From Bremerella sp. P1 (GTDB taxonomy: Bacteria > Planctomycetota > Planctomycetia > Pirellulales > Pirellulaceae): DNA of 64,000 nucleotides. A program made the position numbers and the translations under genes. How positions within the stretch are numbered: the first letter of the stretch is position 1; each line of letters starts with the position of its first letter. The DNA lies in contig NZ_CP118164.1 of NCBI RefSeq assembly GCF_028748185.1, positions 4,985,814-5,049,813 of the forward strand. The letters are read 5' to 3'. The notes below the pieces were generated by a model. It was given only the letters and a program-made list of their open reading frames with translations, was not told the origin of the DNA and ran no database searches. Positions 16,888 through 26,107 of this stretch are shown here, piece after piece.

Positions 16888-18312
16888 ATGTCACTTACCA
16901 AGTCTCGCACGAGCACGATCAGTTGGAATCGTACGAGTCGAGAGCACTCGTTCCATCCATTTTCGCCTCTCGGTCTGATCCTGCTCGTCGCCAGCACGAT
17001 GAATGCAAGCTTTGCCGTTGCGGATGAACCGGAGGCAATCCCGGCGACGACGGTGGACGTCGACACGACGGTTCGCGCATTTGGCGCCGGTGGCGATGGT
17101 GTGAACGATGACACCGAAGCAATTCAAAATGCGATCAACGCTGGTTCGACCGCGATTCGTTTGCCGCGAGGGACGTATCGGATTAGCAAACCGCTGATCG
17201 TCGACTTGGATAAAGTAGGTGTGACCTCGATTGTTGGTGACGGAACAGCACGCATCATGATGACCGGACCGGGGCCGGCTATTCGGTTCGTGGGAACGCA
17301 TGAGGGGACGGCATCGCCTAAGACCGTTAAGCCTAACGTGTGGCAAAATCAACGCATGCCGCTTGTCGATGGGATCGAAATCATCGGCACCCACGATGAG
17401 GCCGACGGAATCGAGGCCGTGCGAACGATGAAGTTGACGATTTCGCGTGTCGTCATTCGTCAAACTCGCCACGCGATTCATCTAGTCGACCGTAACCGAA
17501 ACGTGATCCTCTCCGACTGTCACATTTATAAAAACCACGGCGCGGGCGTATTTCTAGACAACGTCAACCTTCATCAGATCAACCTTTCGGCATGCCACAT
17601 TAGCTATAACGATGGCGGTGGGTTTGTCTCGAAAGGTGGAAATGTTCGCAATATCCACATCAGTGGCTGTGACATCGAGGCAAACGTTCAGAATGTCTTG
17701 ATCGACAGTGACGGATCGAAGTATGGAACGGCCGAAGTTTCGGTTACCGGTTGCACGATCCAGCATTCTGGTGGACCAGGTTCCGCTAATGTTCGCTTTG
17801 TTGGTGCCAGCCCAGAAGGCGAGTCTTGCTGGGGGTTGGTGACGATTGCCAACAATATTCTGAGTGATGTCGAAACGAATATCGACATCCAGAAAGCCCG
17901 TGATGTTATCATCAACGGAAACACGATTTCCAGCGGTTACAAGTTCAATCTTCGCGTGGAAGATAGCATGAATGTGGTGGTCGGCCCCAACGTCCTGGGT
18001 CGGAATCCACCGTACCGGGATGTAGACACGTGCGATAACGCGGTTCTGTTTCGCAACTGTGATGGCGGTACGGTTACCGGTCTGCATGTTCATCAAACGC
18101 TTCGCGCAGAGGCCGGAATCATGCTGGACGCATGTCGGCGATTTCATGTAACGGGCTGTACAGTGCTTGATTGCGCTAATGCGGGGATCTTCTTGAAGAA
18201 CCTGGAAGATTGCTTGATTTCCGGCAATCTGCTGCGTCATCGGGATACGGGCGACAAAAAATGGGAGCCAATGGTCGTTGTCGGTGGACGCGAAGTTAAG
18301 ATCGTTCCTTGA
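16888..18312 (+). CDS. Secreted pectate-lyase-superfamily beta-helix protein
   Basis: The product has 474 residues from the ATG at 16888, chosen because AGAGGGGTGG precedes it and a signal peptide follows (GLILLVASTMNASFAVA). The frame is open further left to 16615 but that part overlaps the divergent gene's start. FGAGGDGVNDDTEAIQNAI and RLPRGTYRISKPLIV (residues about 57-105) are the Pectate_lyase_3 entry block (PF12708). The rest is parallel beta-helix with Asn-ladder coils (NIHISGCDIEANVQNVLI, VIINGNTISSG, FHVTGCTVLDCANAGIFLKN). It is likely a glycan lyase/hydrolase or glycan-binding protein of the periplasm or surface. It shares its promoter region and the LacI-type palindrome with the ceramidase fusion. 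Confidence 0.87.
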   Translation: MSLTKSRTSTISWNRTSREHSFHPFSPLGLILLVASTMNASFAVADEPEAIPATTVDVDTTVRAFGAGGDGVNDDTEAIQNAINAGSTAIRLPRGTYRISKPLIVDLDKVGVTSIVGDGTARIMMTGPGPAIRFVGTHEGTASPKTVKPNVWQNQRMPLVDGIEIIGTHDEADGIEAVRTMKLTISRVVIRQTRHAIHLVDRNRNVILSDCHIYKNHGAGVFLDNVNLHQINLSACHISYNDGGGFVSKGGNVRNIHISGCDIEANVQNVLIDSDGSKYGTAEVSVTGCTIQHSGGPGSANVRFVGASPEGESCWGLVTIANNILSDVETNIDIQKARDVIINGNTISSGYKFNLRVEDSMNVVVGPNVLGRNPPYRDVDTCDNAVLFRNCDGGTVTGLHVHQTLRAEAGIMLDACRRFHVTGCTVLDCANAGIFLKNLEDCLISGNLLRHRDTGDKKWEPMVVVGGREVKIVP

Positions 18313-18417
18313 TGCTTCGATACTGTCCGCGTGACCGGCGCGTAGGACTCGGTAGAATGGTAGGAAAGCCTAGTGGTCTCCATGAGTTAACTTCCTACGC
18401 ACAAAAGATGGGTATCG

Positions 18418-19554
18418 ATGATATACCGCTTCCTGGTGATTGGTCTGGTGATTATCGTCCTGGGCGGATTGGTCGCGTATAGCAAGTTTGTGCCTGAGCC
18501 GAACGTAGTCTCAGGCTTTCTAGAAGCCGACGAGATAAGAATTGGGTCTCGTATCGGCGGCCGCGTGAAGTCGGTACTCGTGGAAGAGGGAGACCCTGTC
18601 TCGAAAGGGCAGCTTCTTGTCGAGCTCGAGCCGTTTGATCTGCTTCAGCGAGAGCAAGAGGCGATTGATGTGCTTGCTCAGCGAGACGCCGATTACCAAC
18701 GCTTGAAGGCTGGGTTTCGCGTCGAGGAAATTGCCCAGGCTGAAGCACGATACCAGCAATCTCAAGCATATCTCGACAAACTGAAAGCAGGCCCAAGAGA
18801 GCAAGAGATCAAAGCGGCTCGTGGACGCGTAGAAGTCGCGGATGCGGCATTGGTTCTCGCGAAGCAGAACTTTACCCGCCGCAATGAATTGTTTGAAAAG
18901 AATACCATCTCACGGGAGGAATTCGATTCGGCCAGCAAGGAATTGGAAGCGGCAATTGCCGAAGCTGGTGTTCGTACTCAAGAACTCGACCTGCTTGAGG
19001 CTGGAACGCGGGAAGAAGAAATCCGCGAAGCAGAAGGGCAACTGGCCGAAGCGAAGGCTGCCTACGAACTGGTTAAGAATGGCTCTCGCAAGGAAGACAT
19101 TGCCGAGGCAAAGGCAGCTCGCGACGCGGCCCAGGCATCGGTCGAAGTGATTCGTGAGCAGAAGAAGGAATTGCAGATTGTTAGTTCCGTCAATGGATTT
19201 GTCGAAGCACTCGATCTGCAACCAGGCGATCTCGTCGGGGCCAGCGCTCCGGTGCTTTCGGTCCTCGATCAAGAGAATCTCTGGGTGCGTTGCTACGTTC
19301 CACAGAACCGGCACGCAGTAGAAGTTGGCGAAAAGCTGCGTGTGACCGTCGATGGATTGCCGGACGAGGAGTACCTCGGTGAGGTTGTCTTCGTCTCGCG
19401 TCAGGCCGAGTTTACACCGAGCAACGTTCAAACGCTGGAAGATCGCTCGAAACTCGTGTTTCGCACGAAGGTAGAACTGGACGAGAAGGTCGGTCGACTT
19501 CGTCCTGGGATGACCGTTAATGTGTCGCTCGCTCCGATTGAGGATGCTCAATGA
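18418..19554 (+). CDS. HlyD-family membrane-fusion/efflux adaptor
   Basis: The product has 378 residues: one N-terminal membrane anchor (1-24, FLVIGLVIIVLGGLVAY), a lipoyl/barrel half-motif (GGRVKSVLVEEGDPVSKGQLLVELEP), and a long alpha-helical hairpin (about 85-245) made of three repeated Ala/Glu-rich segments (EEIAQAEARYQQS, EQEIKAARGRVEV, EEEIREAEGQLAEA). The second half-motif and beta-barrel follow (DLQPGDLVGASAPVLSVLDQENLWVRCYVP). This is the YbhG/EmrA-type periplasmic adaptor that links an inner-membrane pump to an outer-membrane channel. Its stop overlaps the start of the ABC gene by ATGA, so the two are translationally coupled. No TolC-like gene is nearby. Confidence 0.92.
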   Translation: MIYRFLVIGLVIIVLGGLVAYSKFVPEPNVVSGFLEADEIRIGSRIGGRVKSVLVEEGDPVSKGQLLVELEPFDLLQREQEAIDVLAQRDADYQRLKAGFRVEEIAQAEARYQQSQAYLDKLKAGPREQEIKAARGRVEVADAALVLAKQNFTRRNELFEKNTISREEFDSASKELEAAIAEAGVRTQELDLLEAGTREEEIREAEGQLAEAKAAYELVKNGSRKEDIAEAKAARDAAQASVEVIREQKKELQIVSSVNGFVEALDLQPGDLVGASAPVLSVLDQENLWVRCYVPQNRHAVEVGEKLRVTVDGLPDEEYLGEVVFVSRQAEFTPSNVQTLEDRSKLVFRTKVELDEKVGRLRPGMTVNVSLAPIEDAQ

Positions 19555-21755
19555 ACGACACGGATGTGGTCATCGATGTCCAAGAGCTGACACGTCGATT
19601 TGGCGATTTTACCGCGGTGCGGAATGTCAGTTTTGCGGTCAAACGAGGAGCCATTTTTGGTCTCCTAGGCCCTAATGGAAGCGGCAAGTCGACAATTATC
19701 CGCATGCTTCTGGGGATTTTGCCGCCGAGTGATGGCGGGGCGATGGTCCTTGGTAAAGATGCCTACATCGATTCGGAGAGCATCAAGCCGCGGGTCGGAT
19801 ACATGTCCCAGCATTTCAGCTTGTATGCCGACCTGACCGTTCGAGAGAATCTTGAGTTCTACGGCCGTATCTATGGGCTCAGCTCCGAGCGACTCGAACA
19901 GCGGAAGAAGGCGGTCATGGACCTGACCGGCATCAACGACTTCGTGAATCAATTAGCCGGGACGCTTTCGGGTGGTTGGAAACAACGACTCGCGCTGGCA
20001 TGTTCCTTGATTCACGAGCCTGACCTGTTGTTCCTGGATGAACCGACCGCTGGGATCGATCCGGTGGCTCGGCGGCACCTATGGGATTTGCTCTTTGAAC
20101 TCTCGGGTCGTGGCGTCACGCTGGTTGTCACTACGCACTACATGGATGAAGCGGAACGCTGCACTGAGGTTGGGTATCTCTACCTTTCGCGATTGTTGGT
20201 GCTCGGGAAGCCTGATGAGTTAAAGACACTGCCGCAGATCACACCCGAGGGGACAAAAAGGTACGAATTGCGTGTGCCTCGCGCAACTGAACACCTGGCC
20301 AATTTACGACAACAGCAAGGTGTTCGGGATGCAACCCTCTTCGGTGAGACGCTACATGTGTTGATCGACGAAAGTGTATCGCCTGACGAGCTCAAGGGGC
20401 ATCTTGGTCTAGCCGATCAGGAAGTTGAACTGCGACCGATTCCCCCTTCACTGGAAGATGTTTTCGTTACGCTAACAGCCAATGCGGAGAAGGAGGGGGC
20501 AGATGAGTTAAAGGAAGAAATTGAAGAAGGACTCTCAAGTGAACCAAGTGAAGCCAAAGTCAAAGCCTCTTCCGGAGCTAAGCCGTCGGTGAAACGAAAG
20601 CCCGGGAAGACCTTATTTGGGCTGTGGGCAATCTTGATGAAAGAGTTCTTTCACATCCGCCGACAACCGATCACTCTGTTTTTCATGTTGGTTGTTCCGG
20701 TGATGCAGACCATTATTTTTGGGTATGCGATCGACACGGAAATTGAAAACATCCCCATGGTGGTGCTGGATCTCGATGGTCGACAGCAAGCTCGCGAGGT
20801 CGTCGCGGCGTTTCTAAATACACGCAAGTTTCAACTTGAACGGCGGGTGTACGATGTCGAGTCATTTCATCGAGCACTCACGTCGGGAAGAGCGAAGGTT
20901 GGGTTGAAGATCCCTCCAAACTTCTCCGACCGATTATTGCGTGGAGAGCAGGTTCAACTTCAGGTCCTGATCGACGGAAGCGATTCGCAGGTCGCAACCA
21001 CGGCCCAAAGCACCGCTCAGCTACTCGGGCTCAACCTTTCCATGGGAAGGGCAAAGAACGTTGCCGAGACCCTCAGTGTTGCGCCGGCTCGCGACGAAAA
21101 CGGTCAGATCGCATTGCCGATCGATACTCGCACGCGACTGCTCTATAACCCGGATCTCGACAGTGCCCACTTTTTCGTACCGGGATTGATCGGGATCATT
21201 TTGCAATTGGTGACGTTGTTTTTGACATCATTCGCGATCGTAAGGGAACGCGAGCATGGAACACTGGAACAGCTCTTCGTTACGCCTGTCGGTCGCATGG
21301 GACTATTGCTGGGAAAGCTCTTCCCCTATGCAATGATCGGCTTCGTCGAACTGCTGATCGTGCTATCCGTGATGATTTATGCGTTTGGGGTCCCCGTGAA
21401 CGGCAGCATTATTCTTTTGCTTGTATTGTCGATGCTATTTATGGTGTGCTCGCTGGGCCTAGGGCTGTTTGTTTCCACCGTGGCAACGACGCAGTTGGAA
21501 GCCGTTCAGTTTGCGTTCATTATCATGCTACCCTCGGTTCTATTGTCGGGGTTCATGTTTCCGCGGAGTGAAATGCCGCTGCCCATCTACATCATCACGT
21601 TCGCGATTCCCGTAACGTACTTCATAGAAATACTTCGCGGCATCGTCCTGCGGGCCGCTGATTTTTGGGACCTGATTCCTTCCGTGTTGGGATTAACCCT
21701 CTGCGGGCTGGCCGTCATTTCAGGAAGTGTCATGAGATTCCAAAAACGACTGTAA
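19551..21755 (+). CDS. ABC exporter, fused ATPase and ABC-2 permease
   Basis: The product has 734 residues. Residues 1-310 are an ABC ATPase: Walker A GPNGSGKST at 40-48, signature LSGGWKQRLALA and Walker B DLLFLDEPTAG in the 140-170 region. A charged Glu/Lys-rich linker (about 315-355) leads to an ABC-2 permease (PF12698-like): the first TM at about 374-394, a periplasmic domain, then five TMs from about 541 to 730 with REREHGTLEQLFVTPV, the typical permease motif. One polypeptide replaces the YbhF plus YbhS/R genes of other bacteria, although only one ATPase domain is present (RbbA has two). With the HlyD adaptor upstream it forms an exporter; substrate unknown. Confidence 0.9.
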   Translation: MNDTDVVIDVQELTRRFGDFTAVRNVSFAVKRGAIFGLLGPNGSGKSTIIRMLLGILPPSDGGAMVLGKDAYIDSESIKPRVGYMSQHFSLYADLTVRENLEFYGRIYGLSSERLEQRKKAVMDLTGINDFVNQLAGTLSGGWKQRLALACSLIHEPDLLFLDEPTAGIDPVARRHLWDLLFELSGRGVTLVVTTHYMDEAERCTEVGYLYLSRLLVLGKPDELKTLPQITPEGTKRYELRVPRATEHLANLRQQQGVRDATLFGETLHVLIDESVSPDELKGHLGLADQEVELRPIPPSLEDVFVTLTANAEKEGADELKEEIEEGLSSEPSEAKVKASSGAKPSVKRKPGKTLFGLWAILMKEFFHIRRQPITLFFMLVVPVMQTIIFGYAIDTEIENIPMVVLDLDGRQQAREVVAAFLNTRKFQLERRVYDVESFHRALTSGRAKVGLKIPPNFSDRLLRGEQVQLQVLIDGSDSQVATTAQSTAQLLGLNLSMGRAKNVAETLSVAPARDENGQIALPIDTRTRLLYNPDLDSAHFFVPGLIGIILQLVTLFLTSFAIVREREHGTLEQLFVTPVGRMGLLLGKLFPYAMIGFVELLIVLSVMIYAFGVPVNGSIILLLVLSMLFMVCSLGLGLFVSTVATTQLEAVQFAFIIMLPSVLLSGFMFPRSEMPLPIYIITFAIPVTYFIEILRGIVLRAADFWDLIPSVLGLTLCGLAVISGSVMRFQKRL

Positions 21756-21810
21756 TGCATACAAGTGCTCAGTCGTGTGCAACGGGTTCTATCAGATGTC
21801 TCTGAGAATC

Positions 21811-22221
21811 TTAGGGCCGCGGATTGCTCAGCTGAGAGGTGTCACCCAGGGCCAGGGCATAGGCAACCGCATGCGTGCGGCAATGGCTGATGCTGATTTG
21901 AACTTCTTCAATCCCGCGTCGCTTGGCAGAATCCAACGCTCCGCCATACAGGTGAATGATCGGCTTGCCGCCGAACTGATTGGCAACTTCTACGTCGCGC
22001 CAGGTGATCCCTTTGATCCAGCCGGTGCCAATCGCTTTGAGAACCGCCTCCTTAGCAGCCCAGCGGCCAGCGTAGTGCTGGGTAGCCGCCTTGCGCTCGC
22101 TACAGTATTCAATCTCATGCTGAGTGTAGACCCGGTTGATGAACATCTCACCATGACGCTCAATCATTTGGGCGATCCGCAGGCACTCGATGATGTCGGT
22201 TCCGATTCCGATGATTTCCAT
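21811..22221 (-). CDS. acpS: Holo-[acyl-carrier-protein] synthase
   Basis: The product has 136 residues. It transfers 4'-phosphopantetheine from CoA to the ACP of fatty-acid synthesis in the cytoplasm. Signatures: GIGTDIIE with metal ligand D9, and RWAAKEAVLKAIGTG with E58, the two diagnostic AcpS motifs. C-terminal SISHCRTHAVAYALA completes the fold, followed by a 12-residue extension. It lies 16 bp before trpS in transcription order reversed (trpS is upstream), so the two are probably co-transcribed. This is the primary-metabolism enzyme; a second, Sfp-type transferase occurs at 61156-61839. Confidence 0.96.
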   Translation of the reverse strand: MEIIGIGTDIIECLRIAQMIERHGEMFINRVYTQHEIEYCSERKAATQHYAGRWAAKEAVLKAIGTGWIKGITWRDVEVANQFGGKPIIHLYGGALDSAKRRGIEEVQISISHCRTHAVAYALALGDTSQLSNPRP

Positions 22222-22237
22222 GGGTATTGTTGCCTGC

Positions 22238-23221
22238 CTACTTCAGTTTCGCGTGCCAGCTAGAAATGCCAGAGGCCTCTTGAGCCCGGGTAAGTACTTC
22301 GCGGGCTTTCTTTCGTGCGACCTGGGCACCATCCCCGAGAATTTCCTTTAAGCGAGCTGGGTTGGCAACCAACTCGGCGCGGCGCTCATGGGCTTCAGCA
22401 AAGTAGGCTTCCGCTGCTTCCGCCAAGGCCTTCTTCACATGTCCGTAGCCGAAGCCGCCCTTGCGGTAGAGATCGGCCATTTCCTGCAGCGGTTCTGGCT
22501 CGGCAAACAGCGAGTACAGCTGGTACAGGTGATCCGTTTCAGGGTCTTTCGGATCTTCCATCGGCCGCGAATCAGTCACGATCCGCATGATCTTTTTGCG
22601 GGCCTGCTTTGGCGGCTCGAACAACTCGATGGTGTTGTCATAGCTCTTAGACATTTTCTCGCCATCGGTGCCAGGGACCTTCGCCGAGGCATCCAGCACC
22701 TGTGGCTTTGGTAGCACGAAGACTTCGCCGAACTGATGATTGAAACTCTGGGCGATGTCTCGCGTGACCTCGATATGTTGAACCTGGTCTTGCCCGACCG
22801 GGACGACATCGGAGTCGTAGCCCAAGATGTCCGCAGCTTGCAGCACAGGGTAAGTGAAGAGGCCCGCGTCGGCTTTGAGCCCTTTATCCTTCTTATCCTT
22901 GTAGCTGACACAGCGTTCCAAGAGGCCCATACCGGTACCGGTCATAAGGATCCAGCATAGCTCGCTGATTTCCGGCACATCCGACTGCACGAACAGCGTT
23001 GCCTGATCGGGATCTAAGCCGAGAGCCAGAATATCGAGAGCCATATCGATGGTGGCCTGCTCGAGCTTCTCGCGGTCGCGAACCGTCGTCAGGGCATGCA
23101 GGTTGGCGATAAAGTAGAACGACTGCTCGTTTCCTTGCAGCTCGATATACTGCCGAATCGCACCAAAATAATTGCCCCAGTGGGGACGTCCTGTCGGCTG
23201 AATACCGGAAAGAACACGCAT
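22238..23221 (-). CDS. trpS: Tryptophan-tRNA ligase
   Basis: The product has 327 residues, normal for bacterial TrpRS. It charges tRNA-Trp. The class I HIGH-equivalent is PHWGN (13-17) within [14 protein letters not shown], and the second signature KMSKS is at 189-193. [10 protein letters not shown] (124-133) and [12 protein letters not shown] (140-151) are the tryptophan/ATP-binding blocks of the TrpRS family. It lies upstream of acpS on the same strand (16-bp gap) and downstream of pyrD; all three read leftward. Confidence 0.97.
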   Translation of the reverse strand: MRVLSGIQPTGRPHWGNYFGAIRQYIELQGNEQSFYFIANLHALTTVRDREKLEQATIDMALDILALGLDPDQATLFVQSDVPEISELCWILMTGTGMGLLERCVSYKDKKDKGLKADAGLFTYPVLQAADILGYDSDVVPVGQDQVQHIEVTRDIAQSFNHQFGEVFVLPKPQVLDASAKVPGTDGEKMSKSYDNTIELFEPPKQARKKIMRIVTDSRPMEDPKDPETDHLYQLYSLFAEPEPLQEMADLYRKGGFGYGHVKKALAEAAEAYFAEAHERRAELVANPARLKEILGDGAQVARKKAREVLTRAQEASGISSWHAKLK

Positions 23222-23357
23222 GGATCTTGTCAGATTACTGGAAGGAACAAAGTCAAAACCAGCGGGTTATTATGACGGACAAATGGGGAAAGTGTCACCC
23301 CGGGGGCCGGAGAAGGGGACCGCAGTTATCACGGATCCGGAGAAATGCGTGTGTGAG

Positions 23358-24275
23358 CTACGAAGGCAGTTGTATCGTACCGATCACTTCTTTCACGCTC
23401 GATGCTCCCAGGGTGCTGAGTGCCCCCGGCAATTCGGTCACGACCCGATTGCAGAGCGTCGGATCGAAGTAATTGGCTGTACCAATCTGTACCGCCGTGG
23501 CTCCGGCAACCAGAAATTCCATCACATCGTCCAACGAACTGATGCCGCCGATGCCAATGATCGGCACACTCGTGGCTTTCGCGATCTGAAAGACGCATCG
23601 CAGGGCGACCGGTTTGATGGCTGGTCCTGAAAGGCCACCGATCACGTTGCCCAGCATGGGCTTCTTACGTTTCCAGTCGATCGCCATCCCTTGCACGGTA
23701 TTGATTGCTGAAACAGCATCGGCCCCACCAGCTTCGGCTGCCTTGGCGACTGCGGCGATACTGGTGACATTGGGCGTTAGCTTGGCGATGATCGGATGAG
23801 GGCAAGCTGCTCGGACTTCCGCTACGAGTTTCTCGCAGGTGGCGGGGTCGGTTCCAAAGTCGATACCACCACTGACGTTGGGGCACGAGATGTTCAATTC
23901 GATGGCGGCGACCTGGGCGTGTTCCCCCAGTTGGGAAGCCATACTGACGAAGTCTTCCTTCGTTTTGCCAGCGATACTGACGACCAACGGAGAGCCGAGC
24001 GAACCTAAGTAGGGCAAGTGATTGGCGATGAAATAGTCGATACCGTCGTTATCGAGCCCGATGCTGTTGAGCATCCCGCCCGTGGTTTCGACCGTACGCC
24101 AGGGCTTATTGCCAGGACGAGGGCTGCTAGTGATCGTTTTCGGCAAGATTCCGCCGAGCTTGGCCAAGTCGACGATGCCCGCCATTTCCTTCGCGTAGCC
24201 AAATGTACCGGAGGCGACCAAAACAGGATTGGGGAGCGTCAGTCGCCCCAACTGAACGGCAAGATCAACAGACAT
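23358..24275 (-). CDS. pyrD: Dihydroorotate dehydrogenase, class 1B catalytic subunit type
   Basis: The product has 305 residues. It oxidises dihydroorotate to orotate in pyrimidine synthesis. Signatures: [16 protein letters not shown] at the N-terminus, FMN/orotate-binding [10 protein letters not shown], and [12 protein letters not shown] with the class-1 catalytic Cys131. KLTPN and the C-terminal [31 protein letters not shown] (shown in parts in the family as GGI..) phosphate-binding region are also present. The Cys base places it in class 1 (cytosolic), not class 2. A PyrK electron-transfer subunit, normally paired with class 1B, is not adjacent. Confidence 0.94.
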   Translation of the reverse strand: MSVDLAVQLGRLTLPNPVLVASGTFGYAKEMAGIVDLAKLGGILPKTITSSPRPGNKPWRTVETTGGMLNSIGLDNDGIDYFIANHLPYLGSLGSPLVVSIAGKTKEDFVSMASQLGEHAQVAAIELNISCPNVSGGIDFGTDPATCEKLVAEVRAACPHPIIAKLTPNVTSIAAVAKAAEAGGADAVSAINTVQGMAIDWKRKKPMLGNVIGGLSGPAIKPVALRCVFQIAKATSVPIIGIGGISSLDDVMEFLVAGATAVQIGTANYFDPTLCNRVVTELPGALSTLGASSVKEVIGTIQLPS

Positions 24276-24394
24276 GCGTTTTCGCTGGCGAAGGATTTCA
24301 ATCGAAAGCGGATTTTACCGCGGAAAGCTAAGCCAATCGTATCGGGGTAGGAAGGATCTCGCAACGAGGGCGAATCGGCAGAGCGTAAACGAAA

Positions 24395-24434
24395 AGACAC
24401 CACCAACCTGCGCAGCGGCAGACCGGTGGTGTCT
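24395..24434 (-). terminator. Terminator of the small lipoprotein gene
   Basis: A 10-bp stem (AGACACCACC 24395-24404 with GGTGGTGTCT 24425-24434) has an inner CTGC/GCAG pairing. On the minus strand it is followed by TTTTCGTTT, the expected T-tract, 38 bp after the lipoprotein stop. Confidence 0.8.
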
Positions 24435-24471
24435 CGTTTCACGGTTTCGGAGTGTTCGGTGCAGGGCAGCG

Positions 24472-24690
24472 TTAGATGATGCCGCCGTGGGTACGATATG
24501 GAGCCAAGTGGCTAGGCTGGTCGAGGAACCAGATGCGTTGCCATTCTTCCAGAACGTGTCGCAGATTTTCCGAAGTGTAGATCAATTCGGTCGTACGAAC
24601 GCTTGGGTCGGCCGAGTAAATGGGCAAGAAGCAACCAGTGTTGCTCATCAAGGCGAATCCAAGCAGCAAAGCGATGATGAAGTTACGCAT
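24472..24690 (-). CDS. Small lipoprotein
   Basis: The product has 72 residues: signal peptide MRNFIIALLLGFALMSNTG and a Cys at position 20 in the lipobox NTGC. The mature 52 residues contain RTTELIYTSENLRHVLEEWQRIWFLDQPSHLAPYRTHGGI, a compact Trp-rich sequence (quoted here in the order seen, RTTELIYTSENLR then HVLEEWQRIWF). It has its own terminator and a plausible purine-rich ribosome site (GGAGGAAAT) just upstream of the ATG. I recognise no family; it is probably a periplasmic lipid-anchored protein. Confidence 0.75.
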   Translation of the reverse strand: MRNFIIALLLGFALMSNTGCFLPIYSADPSVRTTELIYTSENLRHVLEEWQRIWFLDQPSHLAPYRTHGGII

Positions 24691-24813
24691 CTCATTTCCT
24701 CCGTGAAACTTATGAAGCGGTCATCCTGACCGTTTGCGTTCATTTGTCCATCGACCAAGGATTGAATCTTGGAGAGTTCGGAGAGGCCTAACTTCGCGTA
24801 GCGGCCACCCAGC

Positions 24814-25254
24814 TTAGCTACCGTAATCACCCGGGCCAGAGCTCGGTGGGTTCGGCGGGCTAGGATAAGCCGATGGGTAACCGGGCGAGTCATTCGACTG
24901 GGGAGGGGAGTAGGGCTGCTGCTGGGGTGGTGCCGATTGTTGCTCGGCTTCGAGTCGGCCCTGTCGGTCCTTCTCTTCCAGCTGTCGAACCCGTTCTTCC
25001 ATCTCCTTGCCAGGCTTGAAGGTGACGACGTACTTTTCGTCGACATCAACCTTTGCACCCGTACGCGGATTGCGGGCCTTGCGAGCGGCACGCTTCTTGA
25101 CCTCGAAAACGCCAAAGTTTCGTAGCTCGATGCGACCATCCTCGACGAGGGTAGTCACGATAGCATCGAATGTCTTCTGGACGATTTCTTTCGTCTTGAG
25201 TTGTGTGAGCCCGATCTCTTCAGAAATCGTCTTCACAATCTCTTTTTTGGTCAC
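24814..25254 (-). CDS. HU/IHF-family DNA-binding protein with Pro/Gln-rich tail
   Basis: I start it at GTG 25254: TGGGAG lies 8 nt upstream and the HU fold begins at once ([16 protein letters not shown]). The longer frame to 25473 would add 73 residues of non-HU sequence and would lie upstream of a promoter at 25325-25353. The product has 146 residues: an HU/IHF domain (1-90) with [19 protein letters not shown] in the region that contacts DNA, including the arm-tip NPRTG with its intercalating proline, then a Glu/Arg helix and a Pro/Gln/Ser-rich low-complexity tail (about 108-146). It compacts and bends DNA. The C-terminal tail is unusual for HU but occurs in other bacterial lineages. Confidence 0.88.
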   Translation of the reverse strand: MTKKEIVKTISEEIGLTQLKTKEIVQKTFDAIVTTLVEDGRIELRNFGVFEVKKRAARKARNPRTGAKVDVDEKYVVTFKPGKEMEERVRQLEEKDRQGRLEAEQQSAPPQQQPYSPPQSNDSPGYPSAYPSPPNPPSSGPGDYGS

Positions 25255-25592
25255 GAGGCGACTCCCACACGAGGATGAATTGAGTTGTCGTAAGTTTTCC
25301 AGACTTCCGTCAGCAATTGCTCCAAGTGTAAGTGCCACAAGCACTAGAGTCAAGCTCATTCTGGACTTGCGCAGATTTAACGCGACGCAAGCAACTTGAC
25401 TTCTGCCCTTTTTCAGGCTTCTCCGAACTATCCAATTTTCAAAGATCCAAGGTCTCGGAGACCGTAATTTCAAGCGTAAATCAAGACTTTTCAGCCCCTG
25501 CCGTTCGAACGTACCGGTCTCCGTGCAATCGTTATCGACGGAATAATCGGTAAATCTTCAATCCAAACTGGCCAGTTGGACCCGAAAATTCC
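25255..25592. other. Gap upstream of the HU-like gene
   Basis: The 338-bp gap holds the promoter at 25325-25353 and a short perfect inverted repeat GGTCTC-G-GAGACC (25451-25463) that could be an operator. I see no gene in it. Confidence 0.5.
25325..25353 (-). promoter_or_regulatory. Sigma70-type promoter of the HU-like gene
   Basis: On the minus strand TTGACT (25353-25348), a 17-bp spacer and TACACT (25330-25325) lie about 70 nt before the GTG start of the HU-like gene. The match is 5/6 at -35 and 4/6 at -10. It supports the short start. Confidence 0.5.
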
Positions 25593-26024
25593 TCAAATTC
25601 GGATCTCGCTCGCTCGGTCCTGGATCTCTTCGAGGCTGTAGAGACGCCCCTTACCGCTGCCGGGGCAGAAATCGCAGGTAGCCTGCCAATCCTCCGGCGT
25701 CTTGATATTTGAGTCCCAAAATGGCCAAGTACGGCACTGTCGGGGCCGTGCGGAATAAACGGTACAGCCCTTGCTTTCGGTATCGAGAAAAACACAGTCG
25801 CCAGTTGAGTATTCCTTCAAACTCTTTCGTAGACCGACTTCTCGGACATAAACCGACTCGAATTGCTCGACGGTCATGCCTGCAAAGTCTGCCATGGCTT
25901 GGATTTCGGCCGCATTCACCCAGACATAACCCGGGCCGCCGGTGCAGCATCCACCGCACTGGGTGCACTCGAATTGAAGCCCATCCTGGTACCAAGGTTT
26001 ACTTTGATCGGGTTTCTTACTCAT
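25593..26024 (-). CDS. YkgJ-family cysteine-cluster protein
   Basis: The product has 143 residues. Cys motifs ECTQCGGCCTG (N-terminal), GDCVFLD, GCTVYSARPRQCRTWPFW and CDFCPGSGKG match the YkgJ/UPF0153 zinc-or-iron-chelating family (PF03692). Members are small cytoplasmic metal-cluster proteins whose substrate is generally unknown. It lies 83 bp after the cysteine desulfurase on the same strand, which fits an iron-sulfur or sulfur-transfer connection, though that is inference. Confidence 0.9.
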   Translation of the reverse strand: MSKKPDQSKPWYQDGLQFECTQCGGCCTGGPGYVWVNAAEIQAMADFAGMTVEQFESVYVREVGLRKSLKEYSTGDCVFLDTESKGCTVYSARPRQCRTWPFWDSNIKTPEDWQATCDFCPGSGKGRLYSLEEIQDRASEIRI

Positions 26025-26107
26025 GGCGATTGGTGCTGTTTTGAAAGTCGTCCGTGGGTGGCTTGGCCGGCATGCGACCTTGGGTCGGCCATTATTTTGC
26101 CGAACTG

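Noticed and set aside
17554-18240. 228-codon minus-strand frame antisense to the beta-helix gene
   Set aside because: Overlaps the Asn-ladder coils of the sense protein; no independent start or family.
18910-19551. 213-codon minus-strand frame antisense to the HlyD gene
   Set aside because: Arises from the Glu/Ala/Lys repeats of the sense gene.
25255-25473. Longer N-terminus for the HU-like protein
   Set aside because: The added residues have no HU character and contain the likely promoter.
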